This document shows positions 1 to 6,260 of a DNA stretch of 7,646 nucleotides, piece by piece. The translations under genes and the position numbers were made by a program. The notes beneath the pieces were generated by a model. It was given only the letters and a program-made list of their open reading frames with translations. It did not search any database and was not told where the DNA came from. The DNA lies in the NCBI GenBank assembly GCA_016927125.1, contig JAFGNG010000200.1:1-7646 (forward strand), read 5' to 3'. This stretch comes from Planctomycetota bacterium. GTDB taxonomy: Bacteria; Planctomycetota; SZUA-567; JAFGNG01. The number at the start of each line of letters is the position of its first letter. Positions within the stretch are counted from its first letter, which is position 1.

Positions 1-1
1 C

Positions 2-757
2 CATACCACCAGCTTTGCTACCTTTGAAGATCTTACGCTTGCCCCGGAATCCTTCTGGAACGGCTCGGACAGCTCCGGGGGCTTTGCCAGCGGCGACAAT
101 TGGTTCACCAATTACTATGATTCCGGCTGGGAGTATTGGGAAGGCTTCGCTTACTCCAATAAAACTAACACCGTAGACAATGGCCTGTATGGCCAGTATA
201 CTGCTTACTGTCCTGGCGGGGGCGGGGCCATGGGTTCGGAGAATTATGGGATTGCTTATGCTGGCTTTATGGGTTTGCCGCAGATTTATCCCGGTTATGT
301 TTCCGGACAATACTTGCAGTCCTACCCTGGAGTTTATCTTACCAACAATGCCTATGCCTATCATTCCATGTTTAATGGCGATAGCATGTCTAAGAAATTC
401 GGCGGCGTGAGCGGTGATGACCCTGACTGGTTCAAGCTTGAAATCTTCGGGCTTAATGCCAACTACGAGCGCCTCGACAAAGTGGTTGAGTTCTACCTTG
501 CGGATTACCGCTTTGCGGATAATTCTGAAGACTACCTCATCAGTGACTGGACCTGGGTTGATCTCTCCGGCCTCGGCAGGGTTTACGGCCTGGAGTTCGC
601 CCTCTCCAGTTCGGACACTGGCACAATGGGGATGAACACCCCGGCGTACTTCGCCCTTGACTTCCTGGTGGCAGTGCCGGAACCGGCTACCAGCCTGCTG
701 CTTGGAATCGGTTTGCTGGCAACGGGATTATTCCGGGGCAAGCGCAGTAATCTTTAA
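2..757 (+). CDS. DUF4465 domain protein with PEP-CTERM sorting signal (5' end missing)
   Basis: The frame is open from the left edge to a TAA at 755-757, giving 251 visible residues; the start codon and presumably the signal peptide are outside the window. The body matches the DUF4465 family as I know it: an early TFEDL-type strand, FYLADYRFAD at visible residues 164-173, DWTWVDL at 182-188 and GMNTPAYFALD at 210-220. The last 27 residues are a classic PEP-CTERM tail: VPEP at 225-228, a Leu/Gly-rich membrane segment, then a basic end (RGKRSNL). Such tails direct exosortase-dependent processing and surface anchoring, so an exosortase should exist elsewhere in the genome. DUF4465 proteins are often encoded beside TonB-dependent receptors, notably in cobamide-uptake loci; binding of a cobamide or other ligand here is inference. 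The next gene starts 29 bases downstream, so the two are probably co-transcribed. The family and the tail are well supported; the ligand is unknown. Confidence 0.87.
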   Translation, partial: HTTSFATFEDLTLAPESFWNGSDSSGGFASGDNWFTNYYDSGWEYWEGFAYSNKTNTVDNGLYGQYTAYCPGGGGAMGSENYGIAYAGFMGLPQIYPGYVSGQYLQSYPGVYLTNNAYAYHSMFNGDSMSKKFGGVSGDDPDWFKLEIFGLNANYERLDKVVEFYLADYRFADNSEDYLISDWTWVDLSGLGRVYGLEFALSSSDTGTMGMNTPAYFALDFLVAVPEPATSLLLGIGLLATGLFRGKRSNL

Positions 758-773
758 ACAATAAAAAAACTCT

Positions 774-783
774 GCTGGAGAGA
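774..783 (+). promoter_or_regulatory. Ribosome binding site that decides the start of the surface-protein gene
   Basis: CTGGAGAGA lies just upstream of GTGATG. The GGAG core at 777-780 is 6 bases from the ATG at 787 but only 3 from the in-frame GTG at 784. The ATG is therefore the likelier start. Confidence 0.6.
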
Positions 784-786
784 GTG

Positions 787-2055
787 ATGAAGTCTTTTGT
801 AAACATTATCAGTATTTTGCTTATGTTGTTTATATGCAGCGCGCCGGTCTTTGCCGGACCGTACGCGGGCGCGCTGGGCTATTCGGAATCCATCCCCAAC
901 CCGGACGCTACCGATGTCGGTATCCCCGGCTTTGTGGGGCCGGACGGCGACGGCAAGTGCCTGAGCCAGGGGCCGAATAATTATGTCAATCCCGTCTTTG
1001 TCGGCTGGGCAACCGGGTGGGTGAATTATCTCCCCTCCGATGATACCTGGAGCAGTGACTGGGATAATCCCGCCAGGGCGCTCGGGCCGGTTACCGGGGA
1101 TCACTTTGATATTGTCTCCCTTGGTGATCTCGACTCCACAGAAATCGCGGGGGCTGTCCCTCCGGGAGAGATTACCCTGACCTTTGACCAGCCGATCTGC
1201 GATGGCGAGGGCGCGGACTTCGCGGTCTTTGAAAATACGCTGGTCTCGCTCTTCACCACCGGTGACGGCTCGGTGGCGGAGGAGATCCACGCTGAGCTTG
1301 GCTATGTGGAGGTTTCGACCGACGGGGTAAACTTTCTCCGCTTCCCCTGCGACTCCCTCACCCCCGAACCCTTCGGCAGCGCGCTTTATCTCACGATTGA
1401 CCCTACTGACATCACCAACCTCGCGGGCAAACATGCCAACCAGGGGGGGGAGAGTTGGGGCACGCCTTTCGATCTCTCTGAGCTTGCCGGGGAGAGCCTG
1501 GTCCTGGAGGGAACGGTGGATCTGAACGAAATCCATTATGTGCGGATTATTGATATCCCCGGCAGCGGGGATTTCAGCGATGCCACCGGAGACCCAATCT
1601 ATGATGCCTGGCTTACCGTCGGCTCCGGCGGGCTTGACCTCGAGGCCCTGGGAATAATCAATACCCCCGGCTGGCTGGAGATCACCTCGGTGCCGGAGCA
1701 TGCTTATATTTTTATTGATGGTGAGGACACCGGCAAGCTCACCGGCGGCAACCCGCTGGCCTTGCCTGCGGGCTCATATTCGCTCTCGATCCGAGCTTCC
1801 GGGCATTCTCCGTATGAGGATGTGGTTACCATTACTCCCGGCAGCACTGTCTTTATCCAGGCTGAACTCAGCCTCAACCCCGGTGACGCCAATGGCGATG
1901 GCAAGGTTGATTTCGCTGATTTCATCCTGCTCAAGAGTTCCTATGGGATTAGCTTGGGCGAACCTGGTTATAACCCGGACGCTGATCTGGATGGCAGCGA
2001 CAAGGTTGATTTCGCTGATTTCACTATCTTGAAAACCCATTACGGCGAAGGCTAA
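787..2055 (+). CDS. Secreted surface protein with PEGA domain and dockerin-like C-terminus
   Basis: The protein has 422 residues from the ATG at 787; a GTG one codon earlier is less well spaced from the Shine-Dalgarno. Residues 1-23 form a Sec signal peptide ending APVFA. Residues 24-289 resemble the 'cell surface protein' family commonly encoded beside DUF4465 genes: FVGWATGW at 71-78, ADFAVFEN at 143-150, a strand reading EVSTDGVNFLRFP near 175-187, VRIIDIPG at 252-259 and a GGLDLEALG end near 281-289. A PEGA-like beta domain follows at about 296-362 (WLEITSVPEHAYIFIDG). The C-terminus (about 364-420) has two Ca-binding-type dockerin repeats, GDANGDGKVDFADFILLK and DADLDGSDKVDFADFTILK, each ending in a tyrosine-glycine. 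It is probably exported and co-transcribed with the DUF4465 gene. Relatives I recall usually end in PEP-CTERM or nothing, so the PEGA/dockerin tail is a variation. The substrate is unknown; a part in surface ligand capture is inferred from the neighbour. Confidence 0.85.
   Translation: MKSFVNIISILLMLFICSAPVFAGPYAGALGYSESIPNPDATDVGIPGFVGPDGDGKCLSQGPNNYVNPVFVGWATGWVNYLPSDDTWSSDWDNPARALGPVTGDHFDIVSLGDLDSTEIAGAVPPGEITLTFDQPICDGEGADFAVFENTLVSLFTTGDGSVAEEIHAELGYVEVSTDGVNFLRFPCDSLTPEPFGSALYLTIDPTDITNLAGKHANQGGESWGTPFDLSELAGESLVLEGTVDLNEIHYVRIIDIPGSGDFSDATGDPIYDAWLTVGSGGLDLEALGIINTPGWLEITSVPEHAYIFIDGEDTGKLTGGNPLALPAGSYSLSIRASGHSPYEDVVTITPGSTVFIQAELSLNPGDANGDGKVDFADFILLKSSYGISLGEPGYNPDADLDGSDKVDFADFTILKTHYGEG
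1902..2023 (+). repeat. Direct repeat encoding the two dockerin-type segments
   Basis: A 23-base stretch beginning CAAGGTTGATTTCGCTGATT occurs identically at 1902-1924 and 2001-2023, exactly 99 bases (33 codons) apart. It encodes KVDFADF in each half of the dockerin-like domain. The surrounding Asp/Asn/Gly codons are similar but not identical, so this is an internal tandem duplication of a coding unit and not a mobile element. Confidence 0.85.
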
Positions 2056-2100
2056 CGTGAGTATCTGAGATTTCTGCTGAATCTGCGAAACAATCCTTTT

Positions 2101-2144
2101 AAAACGCCCAAAATAAGTTTATACTTTTTTTGGGTGTTTTTTTT
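2101..2144 (+). terminator. Rho-independent terminator after the surface-protein gene
   Basis: A 13-bp stem pairs 2101-2113 (AAAACGCCCAAAA) with 2128-2140 (TTTTGGGTGTTTT), containing one G-U pair. The loop 2114-2127 can itself form a short AAG/CTT extension. Thymines run on to 2144. It lies 45 bases past the stop at 2055 and should end the DUF4465/surface-protein transcript, separating it from the lipoprotein gene. In the minus direction the T tract is short, so it is mainly a plus-strand terminator. Confidence 0.85.
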
Positions 2145-2150
2145 AATTCG

Positions 2151-2156
2151 AAGGAG
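2151..2156 (+). promoter_or_regulatory. Ribosome binding site of the lipoprotein gene
   Basis: AAGGAG sits 7 bases before the ATG at 2164. This sets the start there, rather than at the in-frame GTG at 2134, which lies inside the terminator stem. Confidence 0.85.
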
Positions 2157-2163
2157 AGAAACT

Positions 2164-3195
2164 ATGCGGAATCTGCAATCCATCATCTCCGTTGTCTTGC
2201 TCTGCCTGCTGCTCTGCGGCTGCTTCGGACCGAGCTATGAAACTCTCAAACCCAGTCAAAGCCGTGAATACACCAAGGAACTCCTCGGCACGGCTCCCCC
2301 GGAAATGTGGTTCTGGCCTCGCGGCAGGATCATTGGCGACCTTGATCTCGTCAAGGTTGAAAATGGTGATCTTCAGGAAGAAGAGGTGGTGCTGGTTAGG
2401 TTGCAAGCAGGGAGCCACGAGGAACCTGCCCCCTCGTCCGAGGTCTGGTTGAGGGTCTTCCACCGTAATCCTGATACCAACATTCTGTCCCCGGTCACAG
2501 CCAAAAAAATCTATACCCTCGGAAATGTCCCCGAAAACTTTATCCTCCCGGAAGAGGTGCTTTCAAAATGGACAGATGGACCGGTAGAGAATGAAAATCT
2601 TGTCCTTGCAGATCTTGATGAAGATGGCAAACCTGAGATCCTGGTGAGCCTGATGCACCCCCTTACCTCCGGCAAGACGGCCGCTATTCATTCGATTTAC
2701 TCCATGGATAATAACGAGCTGGTCTTGAAATTTGGCTGCCTCGCAATGCAAAGTGGCGGTAGCCTGTTCATTCTTGATCTCAATGAGGACGGCAAACAAG
2801 AATTAGTCATCCCCGCTGTCATCCTGCCCCCCCATGGTGCAGAGGTTCTGCACCAGCGCCCGGAATGGCCCTGTATCTATTCCCAGGTCAAGCCCGGCGC
2901 GCAATACTATCAGCAGAATAATGATGATTTTTCCGAATATTACAATCAAACCCTGGAAGATCTCTATGCAGATATGCTCCAGGATATCCTGGCCGGAAGA
3001 AAGGAAACCTTCAATCAACAGTGTTGCTATCTCGGCCTGATTTACAGCTATCGCAAGGATTTCTCCCGCGCGGAACAACTATTGCGCCCCGTTGCCGAAG
3101 CCCCCGGGGAACTAGGAAAACTGGCGCGGCAGAAGCTGGCGAAGATCCAGGGTAAAGCTACAGAGGGCGATTCTGAAACTCAACCAGACCGTTAG
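2164..3195 (+). CDS. Lipoprotein with FG-GAP/VCBS-like acidic loops and a TPR-like C-terminus
   Basis: The protein has 343 residues from the ATG at 2164. A hydrophobic signal runs to a lipobox L17-C18-G19-C20, so C20 is the predicted lipidated cysteine and F21 follows it, compatible with outer-membrane sorting. Two Ca-loop segments of FG-GAP/VCBS type are clear: ADLDEDGKPEILVSL (149-163) and LDLNEDGKQELVIPA (204-218). A degenerate third may lie near 59-78 (DLDLVKVENGD...VVLV). Such repeats usually build beta-propeller blades in surface proteins, though three are too few for a full propeller. Residues about 283-320 (CCYLGLIYSYRKDFSRAEQLL) look like one TPR-type helical pair. The terminator upstream suggests its own promoter, but I see no good one. 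It converges on the minus-strand operon with 24 bases between stops. No named family is recognised; extracytoplasmic location is well supported and function is unknown. Confidence 0.85.
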   Translation: MRNLQSIISVVLLCLLLCGCFGPSYETLKPSQSREYTKELLGTAPPEMWFWPRGRIIGDLDLVKVENGDLQEEEVVLVRLQAGSHEEPAPSSEVWLRVFHRNPDTNILSPVTAKKIYTLGNVPENFILPEEVLSKWTDGPVENENLVLADLDEDGKPEILVSLMHPLTSGKTAAIHSIYSMDNNELVLKFGCLAMQSGGSLFILDLNEDGKQELVIPAVILPPHGAEVLHQRPEWPCIYSQVKPGAQYYQQNNDDFSEYYNQTLEDLYADMLQDILAGRKETFNQQCCYLGLIYSYRKDFSRAEQLLRPVAEAPGELGKLARQKLAKIQGKATEGDSETQPDR

Positions 3196-3219
3196 GAAAA
3201 AAGCGAATCAACCGGGAGC

Positions 3220-3657
3220 CTACTCGGAACTCCCCGTGCAGGCGTTGAGGGGTTTCAAGAGCGCGGTATTGTTATTGGTGTCGAGTTCGATCACATGCCA
3301 GAACTGGTGGTGGAACTTCACCAGGTGGTAGAGTTTGACGCTGGCCGGGATATGCTTGAAGATCACCTCGAAGAGGGAATAGCCCTGTTCCGTGGTCTTC
3401 CGGGAGCACCGCCGCACCTCGTCCTGCATGATATCCTCATCCGCCTCCGGATGCAGGGTATGGCGCACCAGCCACATCATGAAATCCTTCTCATAAATGG
3501 GCGACTGCTTCATCACCTCCACCAGGACATCGCGGTCGGTAGGTACCTTGTTGGCGATGCTGTCGATAATCACAAACACGCTCTTGATATCGGCGAGCGC
3601 CAGGTTCTTTTGTTTTTCCGGTACGCCGTTTATTTCAGCAGCATTGAAATCACGCAT
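3220..3657 (-). CDS. Hypothetical protein, 145 aa, coupled to the TPR gene
   Basis: I do not recognise this family. The open frame extends upstream to 3750, but the ATG at 3657 is chosen because AAGGGG (3665-3670) lies 7 bases before it; the upstream extension would only re-read the end of the TPR gene. Its start overlaps the TPR gene's stop by 8 bases, so translation is probably coupled. The protein has no signal peptide or membrane segment and looks cytoplasmic. It is mostly helical in appearance, with many histidines and aromatics in the second half (KLYHLVKFHHQFWHVIEL, about 108-125). That half ends in a strand-like HVIELDTNNNTALLKPL. The Asp/Glu-rich stretch EADEDIMQDE is at 71-80. It is the last gene of the minus-strand operon. 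Base composition and codon use look like the neighbours', which supports a real gene. Confidence 0.75.
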   Translation of the reverse strand: MRDFNAAEINGVPEKQKNLALADIKSVFVIIDSIANKVPTDRDVLVEVMKQSPIYEKDFMMWLVRHTLHPEADEDIMQDEVRRCSRKTTEQGYSLFEVIFKHIPASVKLYHLVKFHHQFWHVIELDTNNNTALLKPLNACTGSSE

Positions 3658-4090
3658 TGCTCTGCCCCTTGGAAATGCCCCCGTCGTGCTCGGTGAGCCC
3701 GATGATTTCCGCAAACCTGGGATCGTCCCGCAAGGATACCAGGTCTTCATCCTGCCACATATGCTCGCGCTCGCGATAGCCCAGTTTCCAGGCGTGGGCG
3801 AGGGTGTCTAATGCCCTTTCAGCTTCCCCGGTCAAGGCCTGGCTGCAGGCGAGGTTATAAAAAGCGGCCGCGTCGTCCGGCGCGAGGATGGAGAGCAAGC
3901 GGTCCGCCTGGAGGCCATCATGGTAAAGCCCGAGCCGGGTGTAATTCTCCGCCAGCGCGCGCAAAGTGTCAAGCTGGCAGGGATGGGTCTGCAGAACTTT
4001 TTCAAAAAAGCTGACTTCATATTCCAGCGCTTCCCGCTCCTGAGGGTCAAGTTGGGATAAGCGGTCGTGGTCTTGCGGGCCTGATGCCAT
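3650..4090 (-). CDS. Small TPR-repeat protein
   Basis: The protein has 146 residues from the ATG at 4090, preceded by GAAGG (4095-4099) at a spacing of 4; a TTG at 4105 in the same frame is a weaker alternative start. No signal peptide is seen, so it is probably cytoplasmic. TPR-like helix pairs cover about 22-105: an FFEKVLQTHP type segment near 28-37, LRALAENYTRLGLYHDGL near 43-60, and AAAFYNLACSQALTGEAERA near 74-93. The end, LVSLRDDPRFAEII at 117-130, is a common closing motif of TPR proteins of this kind ('D..LxxLRxDPRF'). TPRs are protein-interaction scaffolds; the partner may be the product of the overlapping downstream gene, but this is inference. It starts 29 bases after dgt ends and belongs to the same operon. 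Confidence 0.85.
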   Translation of the reverse strand: MASGPQDHDRLSQLDPQEREALEYEVSFFEKVLQTHPCQLDTLRALAENYTRLGLYHDGLQADRLLSILAPDDAAAFYNLACSQALTGEAERALDTLAHAWKLGYREREHMWQDEDLVSLRDDPRFAEIIGLTEHDGGISKGQSNA

Positions 4091-4119
4091 AAAACCTTCT
4101 TTCAAATTATTATTTTGAA

Positions 4120-5277
4120 TTACATACGTTCAAAGGGGCTGAAGAGCCGCCGATATTCCTGCTGTGCAAAGCGGTCGGTCATGCCGGCAATATAATCCGC
4201 AATGGTCCGCTCCAGGCCGTCGCGTGCAATCGTCTTCTGATGATCCGGCGGTAGTATCCGGGGATCGGCCACATAGGCGTGGAACATCTCGGTTAAAAAT
4301 ACTTTCGCGCGGGCCGCCATGCGGCGGACCGTGTAATAATCATAGAATTTCGCGTACAGGAAACGCTCCAATTCGTCCTTCATGGCCTTGAGTTTTGGGC
4401 TGGCTGCGATCAGACTGCCGGGATGCGTGCGCACCTCCTCAATATCCTTGATCCCCGCGACGGTTATCCTGCGGGTTGATTCATCGATAACATCTGTCAC
4501 TTCCAGGTTGATCAGCCTGCGGATAGCACCGGACCAGCGCAGGCGCGGGGGTAAATCCTTATCCTGATTTTTTTGCTTTTGGGTTACGCTCTGCCAGATA
4601 GCCAGTTCCCTGACTTCCGCTTCATCCAGGATCCCGCTGGCGAGGCCGTCATCGAGATCATGGTTGTCATAAGCGATTTCATCCGCGATCGCGACCAGTT
4701 GCGCTTCCAGGGTCGGCCTTAAACCGCTGGCGAATTCCGGCATCATCGAGGGGGAATCATGGCGGGTATTATGCGCGGCAAAGCTTTCCCGCACCTCGTA
4801 AGAGGGGTTGATCCCCGGGAAATCGGGATAACGGCATTCCAGCAGATCCACCACCCGCAGGCCCTGCGCGTTATGCTCAAAACCACCGTGCTCCGCCATC
4901 AGTTCGTTCAAAGCGTCCTCGCCGGAATGGCCGAAGGGGGTGTGGCCGAGATCATGCGCCAGGGCGATAGCCTCGGTAAGATCCTCATTTAGGCGCAAGG
5001 CCCTCGCCAAGGAACGGCTGATCTGGGAAACCTCCAGCGTATGGGTCAGGCGGGTGCGGTAATGATCGCCCTCGTGGTTGACAAAGACCTGGGTCTTATA
5101 CTCCAGGCGGCGAAAGGCGGTGGAGTGGATAACGCGGTCGCGGTCGCGCTGGTATACCCCGCGAAAGGCATGTTCTTCCTCCGGGTGGACCCGGCCCCGC
5201 GAAGTCGCTGAGCGCGCGGCATAGGGCGCCAGGGTTTCCTCTCCGGCATAGATCATGGCTTTTCCAGCGCTCGACAT
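4120..5277 (-). CDS. dgt: Deoxyguanosinetriphosphate triphosphohydrolase (dGTPase-like HD protein)
   Basis: This HD-superfamily enzyme splits dNTPs, classically dGTP, into deoxynucleoside and tripolyphosphate, controlling dNTP pools in the cytoplasm. The protein has 385 residues, typical of the shorter bacterial Dgt class. Visible family blocks are RDRDRVIHSTAFRRLEYKTQVF (about 44-65), HYRTRLTHTLEVSQISR (72-88) with metal ligand H79, and AIALAHDLGHTPFGHSGE (103-120) with the HD dyad H108-D109. ADEIAYDNHDLDDG (198-211) supplies the last metal aspartate, probably D199. All expected metal ligands are present, so it should be active. The ATG at 5277 has AAGGG about 9 bases upstream; an internal ATG at 5256 (MIYAGEE) is an alternative. 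It starts 23 bases after the HIT gene ends. True substrate preference among dNTPs cannot be read from sequence. Confidence 0.96.
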   Translation of the reverse strand: MSSAGKAMIYAGEETLAPYAARSATSRGRVHPEEEHAFRGVYQRDRDRVIHSTAFRRLEYKTQVFVNHEGDHYRTRLTHTLEVSQISRSLARALRLNEDLTEAIALAHDLGHTPFGHSGEDALNELMAEHGGFEHNAQGLRVVDLLECRYPDFPGINPSYEVRESFAAHNTRHDSPSMMPEFASGLRPTLEAQLVAIADEIAYDNHDLDDGLASGILDEAEVRELAIWQSVTQKQKNQDKDLPPRLRWSGAIRRLINLEVTDVIDESTRRITVAGIKDIEEVRTHPGSLIAASPKLKAMKDELERFLYAKFYDYYTVRRMAARAKVFLTEMFHAYVADPRILPPDHQKTIARDGLERTIADYIAGMTDRFAQQEYRRLFSPFERM

Positions 5278-5300
5278 CAGGCCAAACCCTTGTGAAAATT

Positions 5301-5804
5301 TTACAGCATCACTCCCCGTCCCGCGAAGGCCGGTTGCAATTGTTCATACAAATCTTCCAGTGACTGGCTCATTACTTTAGCACCGCCAAGCACGGGCATA
5401 AAATTGGTGTCCCCGTCCCAACGCGGCACAATATGGATATGCAGGTGGTCGGCTACGCCCGCGCCGGAACATCTGCCCTGGTTAATCCCGATATTAAAAC
5501 CGTGCGGATGTATCACCTCCTGCAAGACCTGCTTGCACACCACCACCTGTTGCCAGATTTCCGCAGTAGTCTCGGCATCAATCTCTTCAAGTTGCCCCAG
5601 GTGGGCGTTGCTGGCGACCATCAGGTGGCCAGTATTGTATGGGAAGCGGTTCATAATTACAAAGGTGTGCTGGCCGCGGCCAAGGAGCAGCGCTGCCTTG
5701 GGTTGAGCCGTGTCGCGCGCTGCGCAGAGAAAGCAGCCCCCTTCTCCGCCGCTTGCCAGACCGGTAACATATTGACTGCGCCAGGGTGCCCAGAGCCATT
5801 CCAT
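5301..5804 (-). CDS. HIT-family protein, Ap4A phosphorylase/hydrolase-like
   Basis: The protein has 167 residues; the ATG at 5804 is preceded by AAGGA at 5812-5816 with 7 bases of spacing. It opens with MEWLWAPWR and a CxxC (C24-F-L-C27) of the type that binds zinc in this branch. The histidine-triad signature H120-L-H122-I-H124-I-V lies within GRCSGAGVADHLHIHIVPRW (110-129), followed by GDTNFMPVL. H122 or H124 should be the nucleophile, by analogy with the family. The closest characterised relatives of this layout cleave diadenosine tetraphosphate (Ap4A) in the cytoplasm, by phosphorolysis or hydrolysis; which applies here is not visible. It is followed by dgt, 23 bases away, so two nucleotide-cleaving enzymes are co-expressed. 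Confidence 0.95.
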   Translation of the reverse strand: MEWLWAPWRSQYVTGLASGGEGGCFLCAARDTAQPKAALLLGRGQHTFVIMNRFPYNTGHLMVASNAHLGQLEEIDAETTAEIWQQVVVCKQVLQEVIHPHGFNIGINQGRCSGAGVADHLHIHIVPRWDGDTNFMPVLGGAKVMSQSLEDLYEQLQPAFAGRGVML

Positions 5805-5845
5805 CTTGATTTCCTTAATCAGGTCTTGCTGTTATCCCTCAGCCC

Positions 5846-6247
5846 TTAGGGGCTGGTACTTTCCAGGACATAGGCCGCCGGGCCGGTTTCCTTGCTGGGA
5901 ATCAACAGCTTCTGTCCCGGATCAATCTGGTTGCCGCGGCCAAGGTAATTGGCCTGGATAATCCGCCACGGCTCCATCTGGTATTGCCGAGCTATCTGCG
6001 AAACGGTCTCCCCGGCAGCCACTTCATGGTACTTTGCCGGGCGGGTTTCCGCAAGGGATTGCATGATCCGGTTGTTAGTGCTGACCTGGGGATAAGCCCC
6101 GGCGCCCAAGCGGGAAGACTCCTTACCAGAGTCGCACCCGGCCAGGGAGATGAGCGAAACCGCCAGTGCTGCCACCCCTGCCAGCACAATCCGCAGCGGT
6201 GTTACCCGGAAATTGATCTTTGAGAAACCTCGCAGTAAGTTCCGCAT
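5846..6247 (-). CDS. LysM-domain lipoprotein
   Basis: The protein has 133 residues. A long basic N-terminus and hydrophobic stretch lead to lipobox L35-A36-G37-C38. The residue after the cysteine is Asp (D39); in Enterobacteria that marks retention in the inner membrane, but whether the rule holds here is unknown. After a flexible linker, one LysM domain spans about 73-117: YHEVAAGETVSQIARQY, then IIQANYLGRGNQIDPGQKLLIP. LysM binds N-acetylglucosamine of peptidoglycan, so the likely role is a periplasmic wall-binding protein with no catalytic domain. The start at 6247 has no clear Shine-Dalgarno and follows the CDF stop by 27 bases, so coupled translation is likely. An intercistronic hairpin occupies that gap. 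The domain call is firm; the physiological role is open. Confidence 0.92.
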   Translation of the reverse strand: MRNLLRGFSKINFRVTPLRIVLAGVAALAVSLISLAGCDSGKESSRLGAGAYPQVSTNNRIMQSLAETRPAKYHEVAAGETVSQIARQYQMEPWRIIQANYLGRGNQIDPGQKLLIPSKETGPAAYVLESTSP

Positions 6248-6260
6248 GGCTTAAATCGTC

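Noticed and set aside
754..1701. A 315-codon minus-strand open frame opposite the surface-protein gene
   Set aside because: It lies wholly antisense to a gene with a signal peptide and recognisable family motifs. Its translation is low-complexity with no domain, and there is no ribosome site. It is a shadow of GC-biased codons.
2097..2125. A TATACT hexamer (2120-2125) that could be a -10 box for the lipoprotein gene
   Set aside because: It sits in the loop of the terminator, and no acceptable -35 is found about 17 bases upstream (TTTTAA). The AT-rich context makes a chance match likely.
2827..2833. C7 homopolymer in the lipoprotein gene as a phase-variation tract
   Set aside because: Seven C in a Pro-Pro context is short, and the frame is intact with sensible protein on both sides. 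There is no further sign of switching.
3196..3236. Possible minus-strand terminator at the end of the operon (GGGAG/CTCCC, 3214-3218 with 3230-3234)
   Set aside because: The stem is only 5 bp with an 11-base loop, it overlaps the end of the coding region, and the T run (3199-3202 region, read on minus) starts roughly ten bases after the stem. This is too weak to call.
3658..3750. N-terminal extension of the 145-residue hypothetical protein (31 more codons)
   Set aside because: The extra residues are an out-of-frame reading of the TPR gene's end, are Arg/Pro/Ser-rich, and the internal ATG at 3657 has a well-placed AAGGGG.
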